Shown: positions 25,897 to 34,051 of the stretch, piece by piece
Numbering within the stretch: position 1 is the first letter of the stretch
Layout: every line of letters starts with the position of its first letter
From: Henriciella barbarensis
Lineage (GTDB): Bacteria > Pseudomonadota > Alphaproteobacteria > Caulobacterales > Hyphomonadaceae
Assembly (NCBI RefSeq): GCF_003576345.1
Contig: NZ_QWGB01000011.1
Coordinates: 1 to 34,051 of the forward strand
DNA: 34,051 nucleotides
Direction: 5' to 3'
Translations under genes and position numbers: made by a program
Notes under the pieces: generated by a model
What the model saw: only the letters and a program-made list of their open reading frames with translations
What the model was told of the DNA's origin: nothing
Databases searched by the model: none

Positions 25897-27255
25897 ATGA
25901 GACTGCAGAAGATCAAGACAGAGGGCCTTGCCCACCTTTCCTATTTCCTGAGTGCCGATGGCGAAGCTGCGGTCATCGATCCGCGGCGTGACATCGACAT
26001 ATATCTGGACCTCGCCCGTGAGGAAGGCTCTGTCATCAAGCACGTCTTCGAAACCCACCGGAACGAGGACCTGCTTTCAGGCGCCGCTTTGCTGAAGAAA
26101 GAGACCGGCGCAAAGGTATGGCACGGGCCGAACCCTGAAAAGCCAATCCAGTACGCCGCCGAGACGCGCGAAGGCGACACGTTCGAGATTGGTGAGGCCC
26201 TGCTCAAGGTGCTCGAAACGCCCGGGCACACAGACGACAGTCTCTCCTACGTGCTTTTTGACAAGAGCTTCGAGGAAGGTCCGGTCGGTGTGTTCACGGG
26301 TGATGCCTTGTTCATTGGCGATGTGGGCCGCACGGACTTCTATCCCGACCGCAAACGCGAAGTTGCCGGCCTGCTCTATGACAGCCTGAAGAAACTGATG
26401 GGGCTCGGCGACCAGTGCCTCGTCTATCCCGCGCATGGCGCAGGTTCGGTCTGTGGCTCGGGCATGGCCGACCGGGAGTTCTCCTCCATCGGCCATGAAA
26501 AGCTCAACAATCCGCGCCTGCAAATCGGGGGCCGGGAGGCTTTTATCGATGCTAAAGTCGCGGAAAACCACTACATTCCGCCCTACTTCCGGCGCATGGA
26601 AGAAGGCAACATAGAAGGCGCCGAAGCCGCACCGCCTGCGCCTCTGCCTTCCTCCCCGGCGATGTTGCTCGATCCAGGCGATGCGATCTGCCTCGATGTT
26701 CGCGGCATTTTTGACTTTGCCGGCGGCCACCGCACAGGCTCGCTCTGCATCCCGCACGACATGCTTACCGCCTTCGCGGGCTGGTTACTGCCAAACGACA
26801 AACCGGTGCTGCTACTGGCTCGGGATGAGGACCAGGCCGTCGACGCGGCCATCACGCTTCAGCGGATCGGCTTCGACAATGTGAGCGGATTTGTCAGCGG
26901 CGCCATGCCCCTCGCCGTCAAGAACGGCCCGCTCGACGTGCTTGATTTCATCGATACTGAAACGGTCGCCGCGCGGGTGGACAAACCGCCCGAAGGCTGG
27001 ACCTTGCTCGATGTCCGCGCCATCGATGAATATGAGAGCGGCCACATCAAGGACAGCAAGCACGCCTATGTCGGCAAGCTGCCTGATGCGGCCAGTGAAC
27101 TCGACCCCGACCAACCGGTCACGGTCATGTGCGGGAGCGGTGCACGCGCCACGATTGCCGCCTCCCAGCTTCTGCGGAACGGGTTCTCCGAGGTCGATGT
27201 CTATATCGGCTCGATGAAGGCGTGGACCGCAGCTGGAAATGCCATTGAGAGATGA
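25897..27255 (+). CDS. MBL-fold/rhodanese protein, persulfide-dioxygenase-like
   Basis: The 452-residue protein joins a metallo-beta-lactamase domain (residues 1-240) to two rhodanese domains (about 260-330 and 350-450). In the MBL domain the usual HxHxDH is HRNEDL: the first His (H54) and the Asp stay, the other two His are lost. H111 (TPGHTDDSL) and D136 (TGDALFIGDVGR) are kept, so the three iron ligands known from ETHE1-type persulfide dioxygenases remain. The first rhodanese has no active Cys; the second has CGSGAR (C412). It likely oxidises glutathione persulfide or moves sulfane sulfur. GGAG precedes the ATG. The next gene is csoR. Confidence 0.87.
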   Translation: MRLQKIKTEGLAHLSYFLSADGEAAVIDPRRDIDIYLDLAREEGSVIKHVFETHRNEDLLSGAALLKKETGAKVWHGPNPEKPIQYAAETREGDTFEIGEALLKVLETPGHTDDSLSYVLFDKSFEEGPVGVFTGDALFIGDVGRTDFYPDRKREVAGLLYDSLKKLMGLGDQCLVYPAHGAGSVCGSGMADREFSSIGHEKLNNPRLQIGGREAFIDAKVAENHYIPPYFRRMEEGNIEGAEAAPPAPLPSSPAMLLDPGDAICLDVRGIFDFAGGHRTGSLCIPHDMLTAFAGWLLPNDKPVLLLARDEDQAVDAAITLQRIGFDNVSGFVSGAMPLAVKNGPLDVLDFIDTETVAARVDKPPEGWTLLDVRAIDEYESGHIKDSKHAYVGKLPDAASELDPDQPVTVMCGSGARATIAASQLLRNGFSEVDVYIGSMKAWTAAGNAIER

Positions 27256-27335
27256 CCATAACTCTATCTTGGGCTGAATTTTCTGTTGCTGACGCATAAA
27301 GAGACTGGCAATTGCTTCACGAGGTCCCCATATAT

Positions 27336-27353
27336 ATACCCCGTATGGGGTAT
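27336..27353 (+). promoter_or_regulatory. CsoR operator overlapping the csoR translation start
   Basis: ATACCCC-GTAT-GGGGTAT has perfect 7-bp arms, the best of the palindromes here. Its right edge is 5 bp before the csoR ATG, so autorepression is likely. Its GGGG may also serve as the ribosome binding site. Confidence 0.85.
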
Positions 27354-27358
27354 TTGCC

Positions 27359-27634
27359 ATGAAGACTGAAACCAAAGAGGCCGCGACCCGGAGGCTTGCC
27401 CGCATCGAGGGACAGGTGCGCGGCATCACGAAGATGGTGTCCGACGACCGCTATTGTATCGACGTAATCCGTCAGGTGCAGGCAGTGAAGGCCGCGCTGG
27501 CGGGGCTGGAAGCTACTATTCTCGACGATCACATTGCGACCTGCGTGGACCATGCTCTGACTGGAAACAATGTCGACGAGCGACGAGAAAAGGTCGAGGA
27601 GCTTGTGGCAGTGCTCGGCGGGCGCAAAAAGTGA
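27359..27634 (+). CDS. csoR: CsoR-type Cu(I)-sensing repressor
   Basis: The 91-residue all-helical repressor belongs to the CsoR/RcnR/FrmR family (DUF156). RRLARIEGQVRGITKMVSDDRYCIDV is the conserved start. The ligands C33, H58 and C62 form the C-H-C set that binds Cu(I) in CsoR. A persulfide sensor (CstR) has no His at this place, RcnR has another His pattern and FrmR lacks these ligands, so copper is the best call even though a persulfide-type enzyme is next door. Apo-CsoR binds G/C-rich palindromes and is released by Cu(I). One such site touches its own start. Confidence 0.92.
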   Translation: MKTETKEAATRRLARIEGQVRGITKMVSDDRYCIDVIRQVQAVKAALAGLEATILDDHIATCVDHALTGNNVDERREKVEELVAVLGGRKK

Positions 27635-27693
27635 TAGAATCTCTCAATGTATTGTACTGAAATTTCTGGATTATTGACCTAACCACCAAACCG

Positions 27694-28113
27694 ATGCCCA
27701 TTCTGATACGACTCCTGACCCTTTTGGCCGCAGCAATTCTTACTGCGCAGCCTGTCATGGCATGTCCGTTCATGTTGGGCGACGAGGCGGCCACCAAGGT
27801 CGAAATCAGCACAAGTCATCCTTGCCACGATATGGCGATGGAAATCGAGGCGGACGCAGATAAATCTCCGCAGTCGTCGTCGGATTCAGATTGCCTGGCG
27901 GGCACAGATTGCGCGCCCATGCTGATCCAGGCGCAGTCGGACGCCAACCCAATTACACTGTCTGCCGATCCTTCTCCTGTCCTGCCGATCATACTCGCTG
28001 AAGCGCCCGTTGCGTTTCCGCCTGAACGGTCGACCCTCTCGACAGGACCGCCGCCAAATGCAGTCCTGCCACACCAGACACCCATTTCTCTGAAACAGCG
28101 CTTCCTGAATTGA
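27694..28113 (+). CDS. Cys-rich exported protein before the cusCBA-type genes
   Basis: This 139-residue protein starts with a signal peptide (PILIRLLTLLAAAILTAQPVMA) followed by CPF. The mature part has several cysteines and histidines (SHPCHDMAM, SDCLAGTDCAPM) and a Pro-rich end with HQTPISLKQRFLN. The same order of signal, AC-P, Cys-containing middle and QTPI(T/S)LK end is found in the protein at 14980. No family recognised. No good ribosome binding site is seen before ATG 27694. It probably binds copper or silver in the periplasm; this is inferred from composition and position. Confidence 0.65.
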   Translation: MPILIRLLTLLAAAILTAQPVMACPFMLGDEAATKVEISTSHPCHDMAMEIEADADKSPQSSSDSDCLAGTDCAPMLIQAQSDANPITLSADPSPVLPIILAEAPVAFPPERSTLSTGPPPNAVLPHQTPISLKQRFLN

Positions 28114-28185
28114 GAGCGGTGACCTTCGGCTTCCACAGCAGCCTGACGTCATCGTTTCACACAATTCAGGAATTCCCGTTTTATC

Positions 28186-29400
28186 ATGCCCCACATTGCC
28201 AGAATCCTGCTGGTCGCAGCGTTTGCTGCTATTCCACTGGCGACGGTTGCCAGCGCTCAGAGCTTTGATGAGCTTGAAGCCCGTCTCAAGTCGCATCCAA
28301 GTCTTTCCGCTCTCGGTTATGATGCCGAGGCCAATCGGGAGCGTGCTATCGCTGCAACAGCGTTACCGGATCCCGTCGTATCCCTTGGGATCAACAACTT
28401 TCCGATCTTCGATCCCTCCTTCGACACTTACCTGCCGACCAATAAAGCCGTCGGCATCCGGCAACAAATTCCAAACCTCGCAGGCCGGCAAGCGCGCGCC
28501 GGTGAAGCCCGGGCGATGTCGGTCCAGACCGAGGCGATTCGCAATGCTCGTTACGCGGCATTGCGCGCCGAACTGATCGCCCTTCTGGCTGACAAGAGAA
28601 GAATAACCAGACAGAAAACTCTCGCCGAAGCGCGAGATGCAAAATATGACGAGCTTGTCGACATTGTAGAAGCAGAAATCGATGCGGGCCGCCCGGCCGT
28701 TTACCGCCTCGCGGAGATTGAAAGCGAGCGGGCGGAAGTGTCCCGGACGCTTGTTGATCTCGATCAGCAAGAAGCCGAGACCGATGCGCTCCTGGTCGAG
28801 CTCGTCGGTCTGGTTCCCTCGACCAGCGCCCCTCCCCTGAATGAAAAAGACTGGTCCGGTGCCGCGCTTGAGTTCCATAACGTGCGTGTTGCCGATGCGG
28901 CGGTCCGCGTTACCAATTACGGTGTCGATGAAGCCCGCTCAGCGTGGAAACCTGAATGGGGCGCCCAGCTCACTTATCAACAGCGCGATGAAGGCGCGAT
29001 GTTCGCGGGGGATGACTGGGTCTCCGGTATGGTGACTTTTACGGTTCCGCTCTGGGCCGAAAGGAAGCAGGCACCAAACTTGCGCGCCGCTAAGGCTGAG
29101 CGGGCCGGCGCCGAGCAACGCTACCAGGCTGCCGCACGGAATGCGGCGGCTCAGTACGCATCCCGGGACGCCATTATCCGCTCGGCCGATGACAGTATCA
29201 ATGTCCTGCAGGTCAAAATTGCTGCCGTCGAAGACGAAGTCGAGGCCCAGTTGATTACTTATGAGTCCGGTGTTGGCGGCTATGCGCCGATCATCGACGG
29301 CGAGATCGCCATTCTCAAACTCCGGGCGGAAATCGAAGCTGAAACGGCCCGCAAGGCTGCTTCGATCGCACGCCTGAATGCCCTCCTGGTAACACAATGA
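28186..29400 (+). CDS. TolC-family outer-membrane channel (CusC/CzcC-type)
   Basis: The 404-residue protein has a signal peptide (MPHIARILLVAAFAAIPLATVASA), then the long helical repeats of the outer-membrane efflux family. ALPDPVVSLGINNFP, KAVGIRQQIPNLAGRQARAGEA and MVTFTVPLWAERKQAPNLRAAKAE are typical of metal-type members. It forms the exit duct of the RND pump encoded downstream. Its TGA (29398-29400) overlaps the ATG of the adaptor gene (29397). It is shorter than E. coli CusC and not clearly lipidated. Confidence 0.92.
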   Translation: MPHIARILLVAAFAAIPLATVASAQSFDELEARLKSHPSLSALGYDAEANRERAIAATALPDPVVSLGINNFPIFDPSFDTYLPTNKAVGIRQQIPNLAGRQARAGEARAMSVQTEAIRNARYAALRAELIALLADKRRITRQKTLAEARDAKYDELVDIVEAEIDAGRPAVYRLAEIESERAEVSRTLVDLDQQEAETDALLVELVGLVPSTSAPPLNEKDWSGAALEFHNVRVADAAVRVTNYGVDEARSAWKPEWGAQLTYQQRDEGAMFAGDDWVSGMVTFTVPLWAERKQAPNLRAAKAERAGAEQRYQAAARNAAAQYASRDAIIRSADDSINVLQVKIAAVEDEVEAQLITYESGVGGYAPIIDGEIAILKLRAEIEAETARKAASIARLNALLVTQ

Positions 29401-31241
29401 AAAAGACATTCCTGATAATTGGCACGGCATCTGCCGCCCTCTTGTTTGCCACATGCGGCGCGCCTGCCCGAACATCGGGCGGCCAGGCTGAATTGCCAAG
29501 CGCTTCGAGCGAGACGCAGCGATACACCTGCCCCATGCATCCGCACTATATCTCGACCGATCCGGACGGCACCTGCCCGATCTGCGGCATGGATTTGGTG
29601 CCCGCCCAACATCCGCAGGAGCCGTCAGGCTCAAAAGGAGAAATCCTTTACTACAAGCATCCCATGGGCAAGCCGGACACGTCCCCCGTTCCGAAAAAGG
29701 ATTCCATGGGCATGGATTATATCCCGGTCTATGCCGATGACACCGGCTCGGGCGTGGCGGTCTCGCCGGAAATGATCCAGACCATGGGGATCAGGACAGC
29801 ACAGGTCGAGACAAGTGATTTTGGCCGGAGACTGAGAGCCTTCGGTACGGTCGAGACGAATGAGCGGCTGGAGAATGTTACCGTATCGCGGCTGGAAGGC
29901 TGGATCGAGGATCTGGCGGTCAATGCCGAAGGCGACACGGTCCGCTCTGGTAGCCTTCTCTACCGGATCTACAGTCCGGACCTGATCGCCGCGCAAAGGG
30001 ATTATCTGAACTCTTTCAAAATTGGAAACGAGGCGCGTATCGCGTCGGTCCGGCAGCGCCTGCGCTCACTTGGTATGCAGAACGCGGCCATCGACCTGCT
30101 CACCGAAACCCGCCAAGTCATTGAGCGCGTCCCGGTCTATGCGGAAGCTGGCGGCACGGTTGCCGAGCTCCAAATCCGCAATGGCGACTATGTAAAACCC
30201 GGTACGCCCATATTACGGCTTCAATCCTATGCCGATGTGTGGGTCATTGCCTCTGTGCCGGAGAGCGATTTGCCTCTGGTGGAGACAGGCATGCCGGCCG
30301 AGCTCGATTTTCCAAGCGCGCCCGATGCGCCTGGCGAAGGCCGCATCGATTATATCTATCCAACAATTGATCCAAATACCCGCACCGCCGATGTCAGGAT
30401 CGAAGTGGATAATGCATCGGGCTATCTTCGCCCGGGCGCCTATGCAGACATAAGCCTGAATGTCGGTGGCCATCCGCGGCTTTCGGTTCCGAGTGAAGCC
30501 ATTCTGCTTGGTGGTGAGGGTGCCAGTGTCGTCATCGCCGAAGGCAATGGCCGCTTTTCCGGACGCGCCGTGCGAACGGGAATCTCAGCCAATGGCCGGA
30601 CCGAAATCCTGTCGGGACTGGAAAGTGGCGACATGGTCGTCGCCAGCGGGCAGTTCCTGCTGGATAGCGAAGCCAACCTGAAAGAAGGCCTCTCCAAGCT
30701 GGAGGCTCCAGAAGCGAGACCGGCCAGTCCGGAAACACCGCTCTCCGATATTCCGATGGACGACGAAACCCTGGCTGAGATCGATCACTTCACCGACATG
30801 GCGCTCTATTTCCACGAGGCCCTGACGGATGGGTATGACATTGATCCGCTGTTCGTTGGACCGGCCCTCGCCCTGGCGCCTGTACTGAGAGACCGTTACG
30901 CGAATACCAAGCTGGCGCCGGTCATCGATGCCTCGCAAACCGCGCTGGCCGCAGCGCGGGATGCCGCCGGCAATGAAGACCTCACCACTCAGCTCGCCAA
31001 ACTCGTAGAAGCCCTGAAACCCTGGTTGCTCGACGGCGCGCCACAGCACTACAGAGATGCGGGTCTGGCCCTCTACAGGGACAGGGCAACTGACCGGCAC
31101 TGGCTTCAGGAGGCTGGCACCCCCGCCAACCCTTATAGCGATGATGGAGAAGAACAGATCGGCTGGCCAGACCCGATGGCCGGCATGCCGATGAATGTCG
31201 ATCGCGGCGCCCCTGGCGTCAACCAGGCCAGCGAGCGCTAG
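29397..31241 (+). CDS. cusB: CusB-type periplasmic adaptor with metal-binding and DUF3347-like ends
   Basis: This 614-residue membrane-fusion protein links pump and outer-membrane channel. After a lipoprotein-like signal (LLFATCG, Cys20) comes a heavy-metal-binding motif (YTCPMHPHYI...CPICGMDLVP, about 43-68), then the CusB motif YYKHPMGKPDTSP...DSMGMDYIPVY. The barrel-sandwich and beta-barrel domains span roughly residues 120-430. Residues about 455-585 form a helical extension resembling DUF3347, ending in HWLQEAGTPANPY, where the Cys and Met of that domain are not seen. The gene is coupled to the TolC gene and followed by cusA after 9 nt. Cu(I)/Ag(I) efflux is supported by the Met and Cys motifs. 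Confidence 0.93.
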   Translation: MKKTFLIIGTASAALLFATCGAPARTSGGQAELPSASSETQRYTCPMHPHYISTDPDGTCPICGMDLVPAQHPQEPSGSKGEILYYKHPMGKPDTSPVPKKDSMGMDYIPVYADDTGSGVAVSPEMIQTMGIRTAQVETSDFGRRLRAFGTVETNERLENVTVSRLEGWIEDLAVNAEGDTVRSGSLLYRIYSPDLIAAQRDYLNSFKIGNEARIASVRQRLRSLGMQNAAIDLLTETRQVIERVPVYAEAGGTVAELQIRNGDYVKPGTPILRLQSYADVWVIASVPESDLPLVETGMPAELDFPSAPDAPGEGRIDYIYPTIDPNTRTADVRIEVDNASGYLRPGAYADISLNVGGHPRLSVPSEAILLGGEGASVVIAEGNGRFSGRAVRTGISANGRTEILSGLESGDMVVASGQFLLDSEANLKEGLSKLEAPEARPASPETPLSDIPMDDETLAEIDHFTDMALYFHEALTDGYDIDPLFVGPALALAPVLRDRYANTKLAPVIDASQTALAAARDAAGNEDLTTQLAKLVEALKPWLLDGAPQHYRDAGLALYRDRATDRHWLQEAGTPANPYSDDGEEQIGWPDPMAGMPMNVDRGAPGVNQASER

Positions 31242-31250
31242 GAGGTAGGC

Positions 31251-34051
31251 ATGTCAGAACAAGATTCAAACGACCTCGCCGGTCGTGATCCATCAAAATC
31301 ATGGGTCGCGAAGCTGATCTCTTGGTCGGTGTCCAACCAGCTCATTGTCCTGATGCTCGCTGCGGCCCTCGCCATCACGGGGTGGATGGCCATCCAGCGC
31401 ACGCCCCTTGATGCAGTGCCGGACCTGACCGACACACAGGTCATCATACGCACCGATTTTCCCGGCCAGAGCCCGCAGATCGTCGAGGATCTGGTTACTT
31501 ATCCCCTGTCGACAAATCTTCTCGGCCTGCCAAGGACGAAGGATGTGCGCGGCTCTTCCATGTTCGGCACCAGTTTCGTCTATGTCATCTTCGACGATGA
31601 TGTTGATATGTACTGGGCACGCTCACGCGTCCTGGAAGCCCTCTCAAGACTGGGGTCGGAGCTGCCGGATGGCGCCGTGCCGCAGCTTGGCCCCGACGCG
31701 ACAGGCGTCGGCTGGGTCTACCAGTATGCCCTGGTCGACAAAAGCGGCAACGTCGATCTCGCGGAGCTCCGTTCGCTTCAGGACTGGTTCCTGAAGCTCG
31801 AACTCGCAGGTGTGGAAGGCGTCGCGGAAGTCGCGTCCGTCGGCGGCTTTGTCCGGGAATACCAGGTTCTCCTCGATCCCAACCGCCTGCGAAGTTACGA
31901 CCTGTCGATTACACGTATACAGGATGCGGTCCGTGCGGCCTCGATCGAGGTCGGCGGCCGTGTGCTCGAACAGGGTGAAACCGAATATGTGATCCGCTCG
32001 TCCGGCTATGTCGATGAGAAAATCGATCTCGAACAGGTCGTGGTCAAGGCGGAGGATGGCACACCTGTCCAGCTGAGCGACGTGGCGCGAATTGTCGAAG
32101 GCCCGGCTCTCAGGCGCGGTATCGTGGAGCTCAATGGCGAAGGTGAAACGGTAGCGGGCATCGTCGTCATGCGTGATGGCGAGAATGCCCTCTCCGTGAT
32201 CGACCGCGTGAAGGAGAAACTCCACAGCCTCCAGAGCGGCCTGCCGGAAGGGGTCGAGATAGTCACCGTCTATGATCGCGCCCCGCTCATCGAAGGCTCG
32301 GTCGATTATCTGAAGGACAAGCTTATCGAGGAAGGCATCGCGGTCACGCTCGTCATCCTGATCTTCCTCCTGCATGTTCGCTCGTCCCTAGTCGCCATTA
32401 TTACCCTGCCTCTTGGTGTGCTCGGGGCCTTCCTGATCATGTCCTGGCAGGGCGTCACCGCGAACATCATGTCGCTTGGCGGTATCGCAATCGCGATTGG
32501 AGCGATGGTCGACGCCTCGATCGTGCTCGTCGAGAATGCCAGCCGGAAACTGGCGGACTTGGGACCGAAACCCGATCCGAGAGTCCGCCGTCAGGCGCTG
32601 GTCGAGTCCGCCCAGGAAGTCGGCCCCGGCATATTCTTTTCACTCCTGATCATCACGGTCTCCTTCCTGCCGGTCTTTGCCCTGACCGGTCAGAGCTTCA
32701 GGCTCTTCAGTCCGCTTGCCTATACCAAGACGTATGCGATGGCCTTCGCCGCCATCCTGTCGGTCACGCTCGTGCCTGTCCTGATGCTGCATCTCATGCG
32801 GGGGCGCTTTCGCCGCGAGGAAGCCAATCCACTGAACGCCTTCTTCGTCTGGGCCTACAAACCGCTGCTCCATCTAGCCCTGAGGTTCAAGTGGATCACA
32901 GTCGCCCTTGCACTCGCGCTGACGGCTAGCGTCATCGTGCCCGTCCAGAGGATCGGCTCGGAATTCATGCCGGCCCTTTATGAAGGCGAGCTCCTCTATA
33001 TGCCGACCACCCTGCCCGGCGTGTCATCGACCAAGATGCGGGAGATTCTTGGCCAGACAAACCGCGTCATCAAGACTGTTCCAGAAGTCGACCGTGTCTT
33101 CGGCAAGGCCGGGCGCGCCGATACCGCAACCGATCCGGCGCCACTCACCATGATCGAGACATGGATCGAGCTGAAACCGAAGGACGATTGGCGGCCAGGT
33201 GTGACGGTCGAGGACATCACCGATGAGCTCGATGCCAAGCTGCAAATGCCCGGCCTTGTGAACTCATGGGGCTACCCGATCAAGATCCGTATGGACATGG
33301 TTTCAACAGGTGTGCGCACGCCCATTGGTATCAAGGTCACCGGAGACGATCTGACCGAGATCGAAGCCATTGCCCGGGAGATAGAAGCGGCCGTTTCGGA
33401 CGTACCCGGAACGCGCTCGGCCTTCGCCGACAGGGTCATGGGCGGCAAATATCTCGAGATCACGCCGGACCGAGGCGAACTCGCCCGGCGCAATATCGAC
33501 ATGGCCACCTTCCAGTCCGTGATCCAAACCGCCTTGGGCGGCATGACACTCACCCAGTCTGTCGAGGGCCGGGAACGCTATGACATGATCCTGCGCTATG
33601 ATCGGCCATTTCGTGAGAGTGCCACAGACCTGGAAGAGATACTCGTCCCCGCCCCGTCCGGCGCCCATATCCCTCTCAGCGAACTGGCGGACATTTCCTA
33701 TACGGAAGGCCCGCCAATGATCCGGTCGGAAAATGCCCGGCTGACTGGCTGGGTTTTCGTCGATATCGCGGACCGGGACATGGGCAGCTATGTTGCAGAC
33801 GCCAGACAGATGATTGCCAACGCCGTCAACCTGCCCGCTGGATATGCGGTGGAGTTCTCCGGCCAGTATGAACAGATGCAGGAAGCGAATGCGCGGCTGA
33901 AAATTGCCATTCCAGCGGCGATTGCCCTGATTTTCCTGCTCCTGATGCTCCATTTCGGAAGGCTCGACCGGACCCTCATCATCATGGCGAGCCTGCCTTT
34001 CGGCCTGATCGGCGGGATGTGGGCCGTCTGGCTGGCTGGCTACAACCTGTC
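31251..34051 (+). CDS. cusA: CusA-type Cu(I)/Ag(I) RND efflux pump (3' end outside window)
   Basis: The frame starts at ATG 31251, after AGGAGG, and is still open at the last base, so 933 residues are visible. AIGAMVDASIVLVENA in TM4 is the copper/silver (HME4) signature, unlike the DGA form at the left edge of the window. The Met relay of E. coli CusA (M573, M623, M672) is matched by M584, M634 and M683, each offset by 11, in LLYMPTTLPG, APLTMIETW and RMDMVSTG. The protein is about 110-120 residues short of the family length, which fits the window edge. It takes Cu(I)/Ag(I) from cytosol or periplasm and passes it to CusB/C using protons. Confidence 0.97.
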   Translation, partial: MSEQDSNDLAGRDPSKSWVAKLISWSVSNQLIVLMLAAALAITGWMAIQRTPLDAVPDLTDTQVIIRTDFPGQSPQIVEDLVTYPLSTNLLGLPRTKDVRGSSMFGTSFVYVIFDDDVDMYWARSRVLEALSRLGSELPDGAVPQLGPDATGVGWVYQYALVDKSGNVDLAELRSLQDWFLKLELAGVEGVAEVASVGGFVREYQVLLDPNRLRSYDLSITRIQDAVRAASIEVGGRVLEQGETEYVIRSSGYVDEKIDLEQVVVKAEDGTPVQLSDVARIVEGPALRRGIVELNGEGETVAGIVVMRDGENALSVIDRVKEKLHSLQSGLPEGVEIVTVYDRAPLIEGSVDYLKDKLIEEGIAVTLVILIFLLHVRSSLVAIITLPLGVLGAFLIMSWQGVTANIMSLGGIAIAIGAMVDASIVLVENASRKLADLGPKPDPRVRRQALVESAQEVGPGIFFSLLIITVSFLPVFALTGQSFRLFSPLAYTKTYAMAFAAILSVTLVPVLMLHLMRGRFRREEANPLNAFFVWAYKPLLHLALRFKWITVALALALTASVIVPVQRIGSEFMPALYEGELLYMPTTLPGVSSTKMREILGQTNRVIKTVPEVDRVFGKAGRADTATDPAPLTMIETWIELKPKDDWRPGVTVEDITDELDAKLQMPGLVNSWGYPIKIRMDMVSTGVRTPIGIKVTGDDLTEIEAIAREIEAAVSDVPGTRSAFADRVMGGKYLEITPDRGELARRNIDMATFQSVIQTALGGMTLTQSVEGRERYDMILRYDRPFRESATDLEEILVPAPSGAHIPLSELADISYTEGPPMIRSENARLTGWVFVDIADRDMGSYVADARQMIANAVNLPAGYAVEFSGQYEQMQEANARLKIAIPAAIALIFLLLMLHFGRLDRTLIIMASLPFGLIGGMWAVWLAGYNL

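Noticed and set aside
27359..27634. CstR (persulfide sensor) as the identity of the CsoR-family gene, given the neighbouring MBL/rhodanese gene
   Set aside because: The His ligand H58 of the copper C-H-C set is present, which CstR lacks, and the other operators lie before copper genes.
1..34051. CRISPR arrays, tRNA or rRNA genes, integron attC sites
   Set aside because: No regularly spaced repeats, cloverleaf-like segments or integrase gene were seen on either strand by reading.

Overview
The window is about 34 kb of GC-rich DNA that looks alphaproteobacterial, perhaps Hyphomonadaceae- or sphingomonad-like. That placement rests on codon use, the mer gene set and order, and the families present; no rRNA or tRNA is here to confirm it. 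It is a metal-resistance island for divalent cations, mercury and copper/silver. A small defence- or phage-like module sits in the middle, between remnants of two IS6-family insertion sequences.

Layout. (1) 1-3062, + strand: the C-terminal part of a heavy-metal RND pump with divalent-type motifs, a small lipoprotein and a cation diffusion facilitator, all overlapping. (2) 3268-3640, - strand: a broken DUF3147 membrane-protein gene. (3) 3835-8377: a mer locus with merR divergent from merT-merP-merF, a glutathione-reductase-like flavoprotein and merA. A MerR-type promoter with a 19-bp spacer lies between merR and merT. (4) 8464-14850: a frameshifted IS6 transposase fused in frame to the C-terminal end of an Abi-family protein, then a lipoprotein, an XRE regulator, a coupled ParB-methyltransferase/DUF5681 pair and an ImmA/IrrE metallopeptidase, closing with a second IS6 5' remnant. 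(5) 14954-20256: a copper operon with a CsoR-type operator, a Cys-rich exported protein, the multicopper oxidase CopA, CopB, a DUF2231/His-rich/NTF2-like fusion and an acyltransferase. (6) 20290-25210: a second CsoR-type operator, a DUF5676 membrane protein, a Cu(I) P1B ATPase, then translationally coupled DUF411, APC-permease and ion-channel genes. (7) 25249-27255: a DUF305 membrane protein and a persulfide-dioxygenase-like MBL/rhodanese protein. (8) 27336-34051: a CsoR-type palindrome touching csoR, a second Cys-rich exported protein, and a CusC-B-A-type tripartite efflux system whose RND gene runs off the right edge.

How the genes work together. Mercury is captured in the periplasm (MerP), imported (MerT, MerF) and reduced to Hg(0) (MerA), perhaps with thiol-redox support from the flavoprotein. 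Cytosolic Cu(I) is pumped out by the P1B ATPase, oxidised or sequestered by CopA/CopB and expelled across the envelope by CusCBA. Palindromes of the form ATACCC(C)-n-(G)GGGTAT lie before the cop operon, the ATPase operon and csoR. CsoR carries the C-H-C Cu(I) ligand set. Together these suggest one local Cu(I)-responsive regulon.

The least described parts are the accessory copper genes (DUF2231 fusion, DUF411-permease-channel, paired Cys-rich proteins), the transposase-Abi chimera and the methyltransferase module. I see no convincing complete new defence system.
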